NCBI GenBank assembly: GCA_017163975.1
Contig: JAFFSR010000242.1
Span: 1,327,001-1,391,000 of the forward strand
Direction of reading: 5' to 3'
DNA: 64,000 nucleotides
DNA from: Anastatus disparis
Lineage: Eukaryota > Arthropoda > Insecta > Hymenoptera > Eupelmidae
Below, one piece after another: positions 14,801 through 27,700 of the stretch; position 1 is the stretch's first letter; each line of letters opens with the position of its first letter. A model generated the notes under the pieces. The model worked only from the letters and a program-made list of their open reading frames with translations, ran no database searches and had not been told where the DNA came from. Position numbers and translations under genes: made by a program.

Positions 14801-16808
14801 TTTACAAACAAAACTACAACTTTACCAAATATTATTTTTAGTTATTTACTAAAAGTTAACTTGAATTATTTATGTCGTTATTCAATTTTATAAAAAAAAT
14901 AAAATCATTTTAAAATTCTAATCTAAATTCCACTTTTTCATCTATTAAAGTCAAGAAAAAATTTCAATGACTTCAATAGGAATGAAGAGTCGATAAATAT
15001 CTTTGTCGAGTAGTTTATTTTTTGAAGAGTTCTGAAGGACGTCCAGTGCCTTTGTCTGTAGCGATTAGTAGTTGGAACAACATTCCAGAAAAAGGATACA
15101 TTTTCTAATTTTCCAACTACAAGAAAATATCTCTCTTTTCCTTTCACATTCATCCTCTTTTACGATAAAATCAACGTGCCTGACACTTTGAAGAAGGAAC
15201 TATCGATAGAGAAGAAAGAACGAGGAGAAAGACGATTCTATTCCTTAATGCGAACGAGTCTCGCTTTTCGACGAAGTTACCATTTTCAATAGATAGCACT
15301 TTTAGAATTTCTACTGCGTCTGAGAGAGCGCCGTTTCTCATTTCCCGCTGTCGTCGGGAGTAAAAGAGACTTCTTCGATTCACTATACTTACTTGAGAAT
15401 GTAAAAGGTAGGAGTTAAATATATAGGCTACAAGGTTAAAATGCGATTGGAAATTATATTAAAGTTATTTATTTATTCGTTAAGATAAGTTAGTATCATC
15501 ATAATTTATTCAATTAAAAATATTGTAAAAGTAAGTCTAGCTATATTCTGGATTCATAAAGTAACTGTCAATTAAATCATGTTTCAAAAATTAGTTTTAT
15601 CACTTCATTTAAGTTATAAACTAAATCTTCATTTAGTTATAAAAATGCAATTTTTAAATAAAAATCTACTAAATATCCAATATTAAAATTTATATTTTTA
15701 ATCCTTGGTCATAATCAATTGAATGTTAACGTTGTATTAAACTTTGAAGCATAATGCTTGATTCATTACATATATGTTAAACATTCCGATAATCGTGCAC
15801 GTTTTATATGTTTTATATTAACGATAATGTGATTAACGTTATGGCCTACTCATCACGCTCTATTAATTCCATTTCATTTCTGATTGGAAGTTGATTTTCA
15901 TTTCAGTAGCTTTAAATATAATTACATCATTATTGTAGCCAATGAGCCAGGAATGAACGTGTTGTCTCTTTCTATTGAGGAGTTGGTTACAATACATATG
16001 TACATGTAGATATGTACATATATAAACACGAAGATACCTAACTATAACGTCACATATCTGGCTTTAGAAGCATTAATTTATAGCTATATATCTCATAGTC
16101 AATTAGCAAAGCTGTTTACGATGAGATAACATTAGTTAACACTGATTAATTTTACTTCTAAATAAAATACAACAATTATTTGTTCATGCTAATTAGAACG
16201 CCTGAAATAATTAAGTGAAAAGTTAGTTAAACTGGTATTTTATCAACTTTAATTTTTCTTAAAATAATGTAATTTATAGTAAATTATCTTGTTAAAGTTG
16301 AAACACCGTTGCTCCAAGTAAAAGAAACACACGATTTACTACAGAATGCCGAAATGTTTTCGTGTCGGAATCTCACGATTCCTTCTCTTAAAGAAGTCTG
16401 CGGTCGTTTCTCGACTACTCAACCTTGCTAAGATAGACATGGGAAAAAGAGCTATCCAAAGTCGATAAATAAAGTCCAAAATGATCGATTTAAAGGGTTT
16501 AACTGCAAAGAGTTTTGATAATGTAACGAGTTGTAAAAGTTTCTTAATTTTAGATGTCACATGATTAAATATTCATTACACAATAGCGTTTTAATATTCC
16601 AATGCAAAAGTTTATATTTCAATACCGAAAATGGACTCCATTTGCATAATATAGTATTTATATAAACCATAGATCATCATAATGCAATTGAATAAACCCG
16701 AACTGATGATTTCATTGAATTTAAAATTAAAAAAAAAAAGAAAAGTCTTTACTTCTTTTGAAATCTTTGAAATACCATTGAAAATCGAACAATAAAAGAT
16801 TTGATCAA
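8865..16808. other. Gene-free stretch with several GC-richer islands
   Basis: Islands at about 10080-10700, 11100-11560, 13300-13810, 14360-14800 and 14940-15400 alternate with very AT-rich DNA. The 11390-11450 part (GGCTGGCGGCACGCG) is unusually GC-rich for the window. The 15930-15965 part (GTAGCCAATGAGCCAGGAAT) looks like non-repetitive, possibly constrained DNA. The open frames of 60-122 codons are not convincing. Confidence 0.55.
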
Positions 16809-17423
16809 TTGAATTTGAAAATCATTCAAAGTGGTCCCTTACGCCAAAATAATCTCGTATACAATCCGCCATCTTCAATAAGAGACTTCTCTATATATTC
16901 GTCTAGAAAATCTTTTCTTAACATTCACCTCATTCTCTCTTTGGTCGTGAATAACGCGATATTTTCCAGTAGCACAAACATTGCATTCGCAGCTTCCGAT
17001 CTCTACAGTATGTGTATGTGTGTTTGTTATGTGGCTCTCATTGTTAAGGTTCGCTCACCCTTGCATTGCTGCAGGTGCACAACAACAAGTCGGAGAGATC
17101 GAGTACTGCATCGATGCACACATATATATACATATGAACAGCGCTGTAGATGTCTCCACGTAAGAGAGATAGAGAACAAAATAAACCTTACTTTCTCTCC
17201 ATCTCTCTTACTCTCGCACTCTTCTCGAAATCTATTGTCAAGGAACATTGACTTATCGACCGCCGATTCTCTCAATACATATCTATATATATACGTATAC
17301 ATGTACTCACATGCAGTTGTAGTAACACAAACTACTGTGGTCTTGTCTCTTCTCTTCTTCTCTCGCTCTCGCAACGTTTCGTTCTATATATACACATCTC
17401 TACTATCTACTTGTCTCTTATGA
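16809..17423 (+). other. Longest open frame (204 codons), probably non-coding
   Basis: This frame translates pyrimidine-rich and TATATAC-type simple sequence. The protein would be dominated by Ser, Leu, Arg, Cys and Tyr, with blocks such as MCMCVCYVALIV and YLYIYVYMYSH that come from TG/TA-type microsatellite DNA. A 115-codon frame on the opposite strand overlaps it, which also argues that low stop density is a composition effect. No domain, convincing signal peptide or splice context is recognisable. It lies in a less AT-rich island (16980-17540). Confidence 0.35.
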
Positions 17424-20116
17424 GAATCCAAGTGTATATGCTTCTACCGGAGATGAAGGGTACGTACGTTGAGATGAGACTTGCGTGCTGCTGTCGCTGT
17501 TACCGCTGGAGTATCGTCGTTGGATTTTGTATCATCTAGTGTAATGACAACTAACGAAAAAATTTATGTGCATGCTTGCAACGCGTGAACAAAAAAGAGA
17601 TTTTTTCGTGTAGAGAAAAGTACTCTTTGAAACGAGAAACATGCGCTTTATGCTACATTATTAATTTTTTATATGAAAAAGATATTACGCTTGACATACC
17701 TATTTATTGAAATTCGCTTTACAACTATATATGATTCAATATATTCAGTATCGGGATCGATGAGATAATTGTAAGCAGGAATGCATTTTTTTTACAATTT
17801 AAATAGCAAAATTTAATATTTTCCTATAGAATTTAAAAAAAAACGATGTATTCGAAAGGCAAATATCAAATATTTCACTTATAAAATCCATCGTGAGTTG
17901 AAAATTATTCCTAGTATTACTTGGAGAATTTTTCAGGAAGAAAGAAATTTTTCTCTCTAATATCACGAGAGAAAATTGAACTTCCTAATATGAAATTCTT
18001 TTTACGAGAAGTGAACCTTTAGCGCAGAGAGAAAACGTACGGACGTCATGCTGCCGTCACTTTACCATCTTAGATATACCATGTTATACCTTTAGATGCC
18101 AACACGTCGATAATCTACTATGTAATGCTTGGACGCGTTCAAGTCACGTGTGCACTCGACGTTATAACAGATTCTACATGAGTCTAATAATTTGTAAATT
18201 TTCTTTCTTAGTATTGTGCATGCGTGTGACGTGTAAGTACTACAGTCTTGGATTTCATCCATGCTATTACTTGGCTCATTCATATTAAGATTTAACCTAC
18301 TTACTACAGAATTCAACTCTACTTATTGCATAAGGTTAATAAAATTTTAAATCGTAATTATCAAATTAGGTCATTCGCAAAATGATTTAAAAAATCAAAG
18401 AATTTCCTTTCATATTTCATCTTCTAATTTAGTGATCTGTAGATCATTATCTAGTGGATTACTTAATTTTAAAATTTTATTAAACTTGATTGGCAGAGTA
18501 GTTAAAATTTATAAATGAAGCTTATTAACTTTATCAAAGTTTTTTAATAATCTCTTAAATTACAGCGCAAAGAACACTACAACTCTTAACTCGTCCAATC
18601 AGTAAAAGTTTTATAAAAAAAAGAGAAAGAAAAAGAAGATACACTAATTGACTTGCTTACTTTAAATGTACAAGAATGGAAACAATGTATCGAGACTATA
18701 AATAAAATACTTTTGATACAAAGCTTCAAAGTTCAAAGAATATAAATACTAGTTAAGCTCTAAGTAAAAAGCCTGTCGTACAATTTTCAACCTGAAAGTA
18801 AAATATTGGTGATGCCAAAAAAGAAAAAGTAAAAGAGGGAAAACAATTGGCCGTACTCAAGGGACATTTGACATTGAATTTTTTTTTCTCTCTTCCTTGT
18901 AGTAGCTTTTAAAAGGTAGCGTATAGTAAAGTGTTGCAAAACGCTTGGGAAAAAAATACTCGACTATCACGAAGAAACAGATACACGATAGACCAGAAAA
19001 TAAGCTACTCCTTTGTAAGTCGAGCATGTAGCTAAGCGACAAAGTACAAAAGAGCGTACATCAGCAGCATCAAAATGGATTGTTATTTATTGAACATTGT
19101 ACGCTTGAATATTTTCAATATCTTTTATCGAGCTTATATGCTTAGGAGTTATATACATAATAGAGCTTTAAGTTGTATTTTTAAAGTGGACATTTACTTT
19201 ACAAAATGAATATAAAAAAAAAATTATTTTTTTTCAGCTTATTTAAATTACTTTTATGATTCATAATTTTAAAAAATATATGTCAAGCTTAAATATTTAA
19301 AGTATTAAAGAGATTCAAGGCTTACTCACTTAAATGAAGTATTGAAATTTTATGGATCAAAACATGAAACATTTTAACCTCTTTAAATGTGAAAAAGTTG
19401 AAAAGTTCAAGAAGAAGTATTGTCCATTTTATCTTAAAAAGTTCGTCTGGATATTTTACAACTTTTTTCTTGCTTAAAGCGGTTGATCTTTTCTTTTTTT
19501 TTATTCATGATATTTCATACCGTATAAGAAGTTAAAGGCTTTGCACGTTTATCTTTCTTGGATAACTTTCATTCATTTGAACAATCTTCTTTTTTCTTTT
19601 GAACTTTAAGTTGTTCATTTTTAATTTATTATGACTTACAAAATTAATACTTGTAATAATAAGTTTTTACATTTGAGCTATCCAAAATCAGAACGTCAAT
19701 TTTAAAAAATTATTTTAATTTATGACATGAAGAATTTTGATATTATAATAAATATTTTTAGATTGAAATTTGAAAAAATGTTTATTTGTACATTATATTT
19801 TCTCCTAAAAGGTAATAATCATTTGGTTTGGAAATTTAAAAAGTTATCATAATAACGAGTATGTCAATATCATAAATATAAGATTTAAAAAAAGCATCTA
19901 AAAATCCATATATACATATATGAACAACCATCTGTAAGATACATAGCACTCATTTTACACTTTGGTGTTAAGTGATGAAAAACATTGATAAGTTGTTGGA
20001 ATGCGATACTTCGTTAAGATTTTAGCATCAGTTAAGAAAGAAATAAAAAAGCTACGAAATTCTTAACTCTTTTAGCACACTATATCCATATCACGTATCA
20101 AACTCGTGCTGTATAC

Positions 20117-20704
20117 ATGCAAACTTTTAGTGTATATCAAGTTATGTTTGTGACACATAGAAATGATCATATACATATGTGGCAAGAGATGAATGAACTA
20201 ATTGGTCTGAATATAGTACAGACCGAAGATAGAATTTTACACATAGATATATATGTGTTATTCAACTTACGCAAGCAGAATGACAATTACTACAGACGCG
20301 AGAGAGAAAGAGAAAATTTATATACTTCTTTTAAGTGCATAATGGCATGTGGGCAATGGTCAGGGACGTACTTGTTATTTCATGTAAGGCTCAATTTACC
20401 AAGTCAAAGTTAATCTTCGGGAATGTTCGTGAAAAATTTCAAGTATGAGATAGATTCTCTTCGTTACTTACGGATTAATTTTTTCATTTTAGCCTTTTTA
20501 TATTGGCACTTTAATATTGAAGGAAATAACATTAATGGCAATGACGAAATTTACTTATTATCTTATGAAGTATTGTCTTTTCGATTGAAGCATAACCTAG
20601 ATCTAAATCTGTACAAGCATAAAGTTATTGAAGCAAAGAAAGACTCATTGAAGCAATATAAGAGGTATTATAATTTTTATCAGTTAATCTATAGCATATA
20701 TTAA
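20117..20704 (+). pseudogene. Two in-frame open segments split by one TAA
   Basis: The frame is open for 98 codons (20117-20410). It meets a TAA at 20411-20413, continues three codons (TCT TCG GGA) to an ATG at 20423, and stays open for 93 more codons to 20704. Both parts have mixed amino-acid composition rather than simple-repeat translation. The second part is rich in Tyr, Asn, Lys and Leu, as expected from low-GC coding. I recognise no domain, and no splice signals or promoter stand out. It may be a decayed coding fragment, a single-stop pseudogene, or chance. The bounds are those of the open frame, not a proven gene. Confidence 0.25.
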
Positions 20705-22057
20705 ATGACAATTTTTAAATTTAAATCAACATTGTTCATTTCTTTTTTTATTATATCTTTTTTTTCATTTCATTCTATTTTTTAATGCAACACTACTTTC
20801 ATTATTAAAGTTTAATTATTTTTCGTTATTTCATTATTATTATTATTCAGATACAAAGTTAGAGTATAGAATGAATTCATTTTTTTCATACCCGTCAATA
20901 TCAAATGTTGTACAATTGAATCGTTAAAATTAAAAAATATTGGTATTCTTGTTTCTAAATTATTAAAAAAAAAATTGCATAACTCATTTGAATGAAATAT
21001 TAAAAAATAAATTTGATCAATATCGCAAATATACTAAAAAAATTAATATATTTGAGTGATATTTCGATTCGTATTCCGTGATTGAGAGCAATTACTAAAG
21101 GTTAAATTTTCATGCTAAGCGTATTATTAGCAATAGAGAAAAATTTTTTTGTTTTTTTTTCAAATTATAGACTTTATTCGAAGTTGTTGAATACACAAAC
21201 GCTGTCATTTTTTTATGCACACATTTCGCAGACAGGATATTGATCATACATGGAATGTACAAAAAAAAGAATAAAGCATGGTTATATTGCTCGTTGATTT
21301 TACCTGAAAGCGAAAAAAAAATTCTCTTCACTGCAATCACAAGCCTACTTGAGTAAACGCAAAAAAACAACAACAACAGCGATCAATCCTTTCCTATAGT
21401 CTATATGTACATACTCGATTTCGTAATGAAGTGTACGTGCCCTTTCTATAAAATGCGAGTTTTTGCACTTAACAAGCACGCAATTGGATTTTCACTGTTT
21501 TTTAAAAATTATTTTATACTCGTATTTTTTCCCTCATATATTATACATCACTATTTTTTACAAAGGCGTATAACGGACGTGTTTTTTTTCTCTTTTTTAA
21601 TAAATCATACCAACGGGTAGAATTGAACCATCGCAAATGTATGAAATTATAATTATACATTTTTTACACTTTTCTTTTTTTCCAATATCATCTTTATTCA
21701 AAGTAATTTTATATCAATTATAAATATATTTAAATTTTTTATTTTACATCGAAAAATAATAATTATTTCACGAAATATTTTTTTCTTTAAAATCATTTTA
21801 ATTTTTTCATTTTTTAAAAACGGAATTATCTGCTTTAAAAAAAAATATTTTTGTATTAAAATTAAAATAAATGACAGAAAATTCATTTTAAACGTAAACC
21901 AAAGCTAAGTTTTATTTCAGTCTTCATTTATTTTGTATTGTCAATCTTGTTCTCCGTATATCTGCAAGCATATCCTTCTAGCCGCATCTATTTTTATCCA
22001 CATCAGTTTTCCTAAGGCAAGCATTTATATATTTCTATAAGAATGGTTGAATATTTT

Positions 22058-22152
22058 CTACTTCTTTCTTTCTTTCTCTTTTTTTCATTCTAGCAAACTC
22101 TTCTTTAAAGTGCAATGGAAAAGAAGAAAGAAAGAAAGAAAAGAAGAAGTAG
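22058..22152. repeat. CTTT/GAAA inverted simple-sequence tract
   Basis: CTACTTCTTTCTTTCTTTCT on the left is mirrored by a GAAAGAAAGAAA...GAAGAAGTAG tract on the right, with about 30 bp between. The two polypurine/polypyrimidine runs in opposite orientation can pair as a hairpin or form triplex DNA. This is most likely the result of two independent slippage tracts. Confidence 0.75.
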
Positions 22153-23795
22153 AAGAAGAAGAAGCTTGGCTTGGCTTTTCTTTGCCATAGCTCGCCGCGA
22201 GACACAATTCGCGAGATGAGTTTGGATCGCGCGTTGCATTTATCAGGCGCCGGCATGCCACTGTTTCTTTCTTTCTTTTCATCTTTTGCCTCAAGAAAAG
22301 TAGGAGGAAAGTAAGAAGAGACAAACGAGAAATCTCGATAAGGCGACAGTGAAAACTTTTCGGTGTTGAGCTCTTGTTTCGCTGAGGAAGAGAGAGTGAG
22401 AAAGGCTCTAAGAAAACGAGAAAGAATATAAATATATATATATCAAATGTCGACTTTTCACATACAGATATATATGTACACACATTTACTGACTTTCATT
22501 TTTGCTACAGGGCTAAAAATACAAAAAGAAAACCATGGTTTTTTCCTTACTGTTCTCTTTTGCTCATGACGTTTTAAAATGGTGAAAAAAATTATATTTT
22601 TTGTACACTATAGATATTAATGGTCGCGCAACTGAGAATGAAAAAGAGCCTTTTCTGTTTGTTTTTTTTTCTTTACTTCTAAAACGTTACGTTGGTGGTA
22701 ATGTGCAAACGTAAGCATACTTTGCCGCAAGTTATCTTATTTTCAAATCAGTCAAACTGTCTTTTCATCATTATTTGTCAATTTTTTTCATCATTTAAAA
22801 AAAATATGATTACTTGCTTGAAACTCTTAGTTTGACTAAAGAATAATCTTTGAAATTTTTTGGTTATACTGATTTGTCATCTATACTTATATATTATCTT
22901 GATGTAATTTTACCTTTTCATAAAAGAAAAATTTAGTTCGATAAAAACAATTTTTATTTAGCTTATCGACGTTTAGACTTATCTGGAAATTTGTTTTAAT
23001 AACATATAGATTTTTTTAAACTCAATGATCTTCATAACAAAAACAGTGTTAAATAAATTGATAATAATTTTTTCTTTTTTTTTCTTAAGTATTCAAATGT
23101 AATAATTCTAAAAGAATCATTTGATTACATATGAAACATATAAATATCGTAATTCTTGAAGATTTTTTTCCGAATAACTCTTAAATATAATATCATACTT
23201 GTTCACTGGCTGTATAATGCGTAAAGCACATACAAGACAGATAGCTTGAGAATATTCAGCCATGCGTGTATATTCGTAACTGCATAAAAGTGTTATTCAC
23301 GAGGAGTCAAGTTATATAAAGAAAAAGAAACGTGCTGCACTTATATATATCTCGCGTTTCTTTTTTTTCCAAGGATAAAATCAAATATTTTTAATATAAA
23401 GCTAGAAAGAATGAGAGAAAAGCTACCCCTCTTATCGCGGACATGGAAAATATATAAAATCCCAAGGAAGGAAATATTAAATATTTGAGATTTAATACTT
23501 GCACGCCCGGCCTACGTGAGTTGGCTCTATGCCTTGTTCTAACAATTTTTTTTTCATCTCTTTCTTCTTTCTGTATCTTTTCTTTGTGCAAATATGTGGA
23601 AAATCGTCTAAACGAGCCTTTCTCTCGTATTATCGTATTTTCAAACTAAACTTTAGCTTAGTGAATATCTAAATAACACAGCTAGAAAAAAATTTGTTAT
23701 GACAAAGCTTTAAAGGATTTTATTTTATTTCTGCTGTATTAGAAGAGATTTTAGAAGAATGTATGATGTTGAAAATTATTTTTTGACACTCTGTG

Positions 23796-23814
23796 CGCGA
23801 AATTCAATTTCGCG
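23796..23814. repeat. Perfect short palindrome
   Basis: CGCGAAATTCAATTTCGCG is a 19-bp perfect inverted repeat with a one-base centre, at the left edge of the composite block. Its arm recurs inverted near 24594-24604. Confidence 0.8.
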
Positions 23815-23861
23815 TGCCTTTGTAGCGTACGCAAAATACTGTATTCGGACACACTATAAGT

Positions 23862-23980
23862 TGAGCGTGCGCAAAATGATTGAGCGTGCGCAAAATAGAT
23901 TCAGCGTGCGCAAAATAAACTCAGCGTGCGCAAAATAGATTCGGCGTGCGCAAAATGAATTCAACGGGCGTAACATAAAC
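23862..23980 (+). repeat. 20-bp minisatellite, six copies
   Basis: Six consecutive units of 19-20 bp are built on the core GCGTGCGCAAAAT with a variable 6-7 bp spacer. The first copy is 19 bp and the last is degenerate (ACGGGCGTAACAT). The core is far richer in G+C than the surroundings. A related single unit, GCGTACGCAAAAT, lies just upstream near 23824. No function is evident. Confidence 0.9.
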
Positions 23981-24071
23981 AGTATGTGAACTGATATGGG
24001 GTAAAATTAAAATAACATAATTTTTTTTCTATAGGTCAATGGATTGATAGGCGAAGTTGAAAATAATTTTT

Positions 24072-24534
24072 ACCTTTATTTTATAGTTTTGAAAATAATC
24101 TTTCAAAATTTAATCAGATCAAATATATTTTCACGGAATATAAATTTAGTTGTTTTATAAATTGTGTTTTTTTATTTTATGAATTATTATTTATATTTCG
24201 GAGTCGGGGGGCTCCGCCTCCCGAATCACAGGACCCCCCCTCTTCTGTCTCACACCGAATCCCTGTAAATTAATATTATAAATAATTGACTCTCTCGATA
24301 TCAACCTTTATTTTATAGTTTTGACAATAATCTTTCAAAATTTAATCAGATCAAATATATTTTCACAGAATATAAATTTAGTTGTTTTATAAATTGTTTT
24401 TTTATTTTATGAATTATTATTTATATTTCGGAGTTGGGGGGCTCCGCCCCCCGAATCTCAAGACCCCCCCCTCTTCCGTCTCACACCAAATCCCTGTAAT
24501 TTAATATTATAAATAATTGACTCTCTCGATATCA
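24072..24534 (+). repeat. 232-bp tandem duplication with GC hairpins
   Basis: Copy 1 is at 24072-24303 and copy 2 at 24304-24534, with few differences. Each copy holds a strong hairpin. In copy 2 it is GGGGGGCTCCGCCCCCC, with 7-bp arms and a 3-base loop; copy 1 has a slightly imperfect version. Each hairpin is followed by a run of seven or more C and a CTCTTC(T/C)GTCTCACACC segment. The first part of each unit is AT-rich, so the hairpin stands out sharply. There is no open frame that can be believed. Confidence 0.9.
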
Positions 24535-24613
24535 AAGCATTATATACAATACTAATGTAAATTCTTATGTTCAAAATAATCGATGTACGCATCGAATTTC
24601 GCGCAACTTGAGT

Positions 24614-24758
24614 CAAAAAATAGTATGTGTAACACGTGCGCTCAACGGGATTTGTCACTCGTGTGAGTTTGGCGCCCTCGCTTCGCTCGGGCGACAAACT
24701 CTCACTCGTGCCAGAATCCCTTATTTCGCGCACTTGTTACACAAAATACTATTTGTTG
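24614..24758. repeat. 145-bp palindromic element with CGCTTCGCTCG core
   Basis: The arms run from CAAAAAATAGTAT (24614) inward, and their complement ends near 24758. Matching blocks include GTAACA, TGCGC, GGGATT, CACTCGTG and GAGTTTG. The centre is CGCCCTCGCTTCGCTCGGGCG (24672-24692), itself a hairpin. The arms are about 60 bp and imperfect. The AATAGTAT edge and the CGCTTCGCTCG centre recall the palindromes at 37321-37440 and 38210-38329, so a shared superfamily is possible. Confidence 0.75.
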
Positions 24759-27700
24759 ATACAAACTATTGTTAAGAACATAAAAATTAAAGAATGTGGT
24801 GGAGATAAAGTATTTGCTTTTAGTCCAAGATCAAAGCAAATTTTTTGTCTAATTCACCATACAGTATAATTTTCACACAAAAAAATAATGATTAAACATA
24901 ATAGCTAGAATACTCTTTAAATAATAAAATTATAAAATAAACTTTGAAATATGCTCTTTCAAATAATTATTCTTCTCTTAAAAATGAAATTGTGATAAAT
25001 GACCATCTTACCAATAAAAAGCTTTATTTCCATAATCTATTATCGTAAATGTAGGTAGATTTATTTGAAATAATACTTGAATTTTATTATAAGAAAAAAA
25101 ATGCTTAAATAAAAGTAAAGAAAGGCGAATAAAAAGAAAAAAAAATATCGAAGGATAAGTATAGCTCGCGACACAGGGCGACAAGTGGATTTTTGTTAAG
25201 CTCGCCTGGGGTATGAGCTTCTCTCTGTATTGTAGTCAAAGCTTAAGGATAGAAGATGCCTTGAAATCCCTGCTGATATTCTCTATGTGAAATACGACAT
25301 GACCTCCTACGCTCGTGTGCAACTAAACTTACTTGACACGAGAATCAATATAAAGATTTTTTTTCTCACAATTTATAACTGCACTGAATTTCTCAAAAAT
25401 ACAACGTTGATTTTTTGCAGAAAAAATACGAAACCTTTTGATAAAAGAATTTATAAAAATCAAATAAACCAAGTATTGATTTTTTTTTTCACAGAGTTTT
25501 TTTATATACTGTTTTTATTGATAATTAACTTTTATTAATGAAAGTTGATTAAAATTTTTTTTTTTATTAATTTTCATGATAAAAATTATGATACAGCAAA
25601 CGCTGGTCAAGAAAACCGCTTAGCACAAATTTTCTCAAAGCTCACTGCATTTCTAAATTAAACGCTCGTTACCTATAAGTAATTTAGACTTAACCAAAAT
25701 CCTTATAATATTCAAAGGTACCTTTGAGATTTCGTTTCACAAATGTCGTTTACAAAATTGTTAAAAAAAAGAAAAATTTTTAAAATATATAGTACATGAC
25801 TATAATATAACAAGTAATGAAGAACGTTCCACAAAAGCTCGTTTTCAGTTTAGTCAAAGTGAGGAGCTCAACCTATTTTTTTTCCAGTGAATATAATCGG
25901 TACACGATGTATGGAGCGTTTAAAAAGTAAAATATTAATAGTCCTTCTGGACAGGCCTCTTTTCCTTTTTTTTTTTAAATCCTTGCGCTATTACTAATGC
26001 ATACTTTATATTGACTGCGACGCGTGTAGTAAAAAGAATATGGGATTTAAGCTCTTTCGCTTACAAAATGACACCGTAATGAGTTCTCAGCAGTAGCACG
26101 TAAAATAATGGCTTCTGGCTAAGGCTCTCATACTGCAACTCTGTCATGCTTTAGCTATATAACCAACGGCGTCACATCATTCGCGCACCCGCGAGCTCAT
26201 TGTTCGTCAAGAGATTAATGGGACGTTCCTCTTTATGCTCATCTATATACGCACGTTTGCACTTATATGGAATTTATGCGATAAGTACTCTAAATGGAAA
26301 ATTTAGATTTCCGCTATTTTGTTTATAATTCGAAAGAAAATTTATTTAAAATTTTTATTGTACAATTTATGAAAAAATAAATTTATTTTTTATAAAATTA
26401 TTATATTTAACATAAAATGACAACCAAAATACATATTTAAATAGATATGTATTCATATTTTTTTAAGTTCTTTTTTAATTTTAAACGACAAAATATATTT
26501 AAAAATTTTTAAAGTTTTCAAAAAATTAAATTTATAAAACCTTTTTTAGATTTATTTTTTTTTAACGAACATGTTAAGTATTATAAAAGAGAAATTTTTT
26601 AGACAATATTAAAAATAGTGTATATTTCATCGTTGTATTAAAAACTTGTTAATATTCGCTTAACTTTTTTAAAATAACTTAAAATAGAGAAAATTTGAAA
26701 TGCTCATACGTAAATAAATGAAAACTAAATCATGCACGTTTCATAAGAAAATAATTCCTGATTTAACTCTGTAACTTTTACCGGTAAAAATAAGAAATAT
26801 CATAGATTGTAAACGTCGATACGGTCCACGCAAATACAATTATCGAGTGCAATTTAAAGTTTTACCGTTGAATTTCAACTCAATAATCATATAGAAAAGC
26901 CAATGAAGTAGGGAACTGGGACATTCTTAAAGAGTTATATATGCGCGCACTTGCTTGTCGAGCTGCTTGAATAAGATAAATGATGTTTTTCCTTACTTGC
27001 CTTGCCACACGACTCTGAATTCAAGCCATAAAATGCTCTAACTGACTTTCATACTTTTTATCATATATATAGATATGCGGTAAATGGTTAGAAAATTTTC
27101 ATTCGGTTAGGTTTATGCACTTGTATTTTTATCGAGGCATCTTGCTCAAGAGCCAATATTTTATTAGCTTTCTTTTAACTGTAATTATAAGAATACTTGT
27201 GAAATCAGATGACAATTAATTAACGTTTTTTATTTTTTTTCTGTTTCAGGTAAATTTATTTTGCTGAATAAGAGATTGTAATTGCATGTGGATGAGCTGA
27301 CTAATTTGTGAGTAATGGTTACAAAATTCAATGAATTTCAAACGTTCGTTAAAGTGTTTCAATGAAAAGGATTTTTTTCAAATAAAATATATTTCCACTT
27401 TTTCATGGATTAACTAAACTAAATTTACGAATTTACTATATTTTTGGTTGGTTTGATTAAAAATTTTATTTTAAAACTATTTACATCGTAAAAAAGGAAA
27501 AAAAAATTTTAATTACAAAGTAGAGAACGAAAATCTTTATTAATATTGCAAGCCATTATTTGAACAACGATAATGAGCTTCTTCTTTTCGAGTTTTAAGT
27601 AAAATCGGTATATACACAGAGACGTGATGCGCCTATTTTTCTTCTCCACTCAAGACTTCTCGTACTCGTAAATGTCTCTAACAATGCATCAACGCAATCG

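Larger units (their letters stand above)
17424..23777. other. Gene-free stretch apart from the 20117-20704 open segments
   Basis: AT-rich DNA with islands at 17424-17540, 18000-18260 and 22030-22500. No transposon ends or RNA genes are recognised beyond the simple-sequence tract at 22058-22152. Confidence 0.55.
23778..24621. mobile_element. Possible composite inverted-repeat element
   Basis: The left edge has ATTTTTTGAC (23778-23787) followed shortly by GCGCGAAATTC. The right edge, read on the minus strand, has ATTTTTTGAC (24621-24612) followed shortly by GCGCGAAATTC. The two form an imperfect terminal inverted repeat of about 30 bp. Inside lie a 20-bp minisatellite (23862-23980) and two 232-bp direct repeats (24072-24534), each with a GC-rich hairpin. 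There is no coding sequence. The structure suggests a non-autonomous DNA element that grew by internal tandem duplication. Family and target duplication are unknown, and the right edge overlaps the palindrome starting at 24614. Confidence 0.45.

Noticed and set aside
21284..21330. Minus-strand TTTCAG|GTAAAA with a T-rich tract (junction at 21303/21304), resembling a recursive splice site
   Set aside because: It is single, on the opposite strand from the three regular sites, has no clear branch point and only a moderate donor. It is about what chance would give in AT-rich DNA, and it is a useful warning about false positives.
22085..22483. 132-codon minus-strand frame and its overlapping partner
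   Set aside because: It translates the CTT/GAA simple-sequence tract, and two different frames are open over the same DNA.
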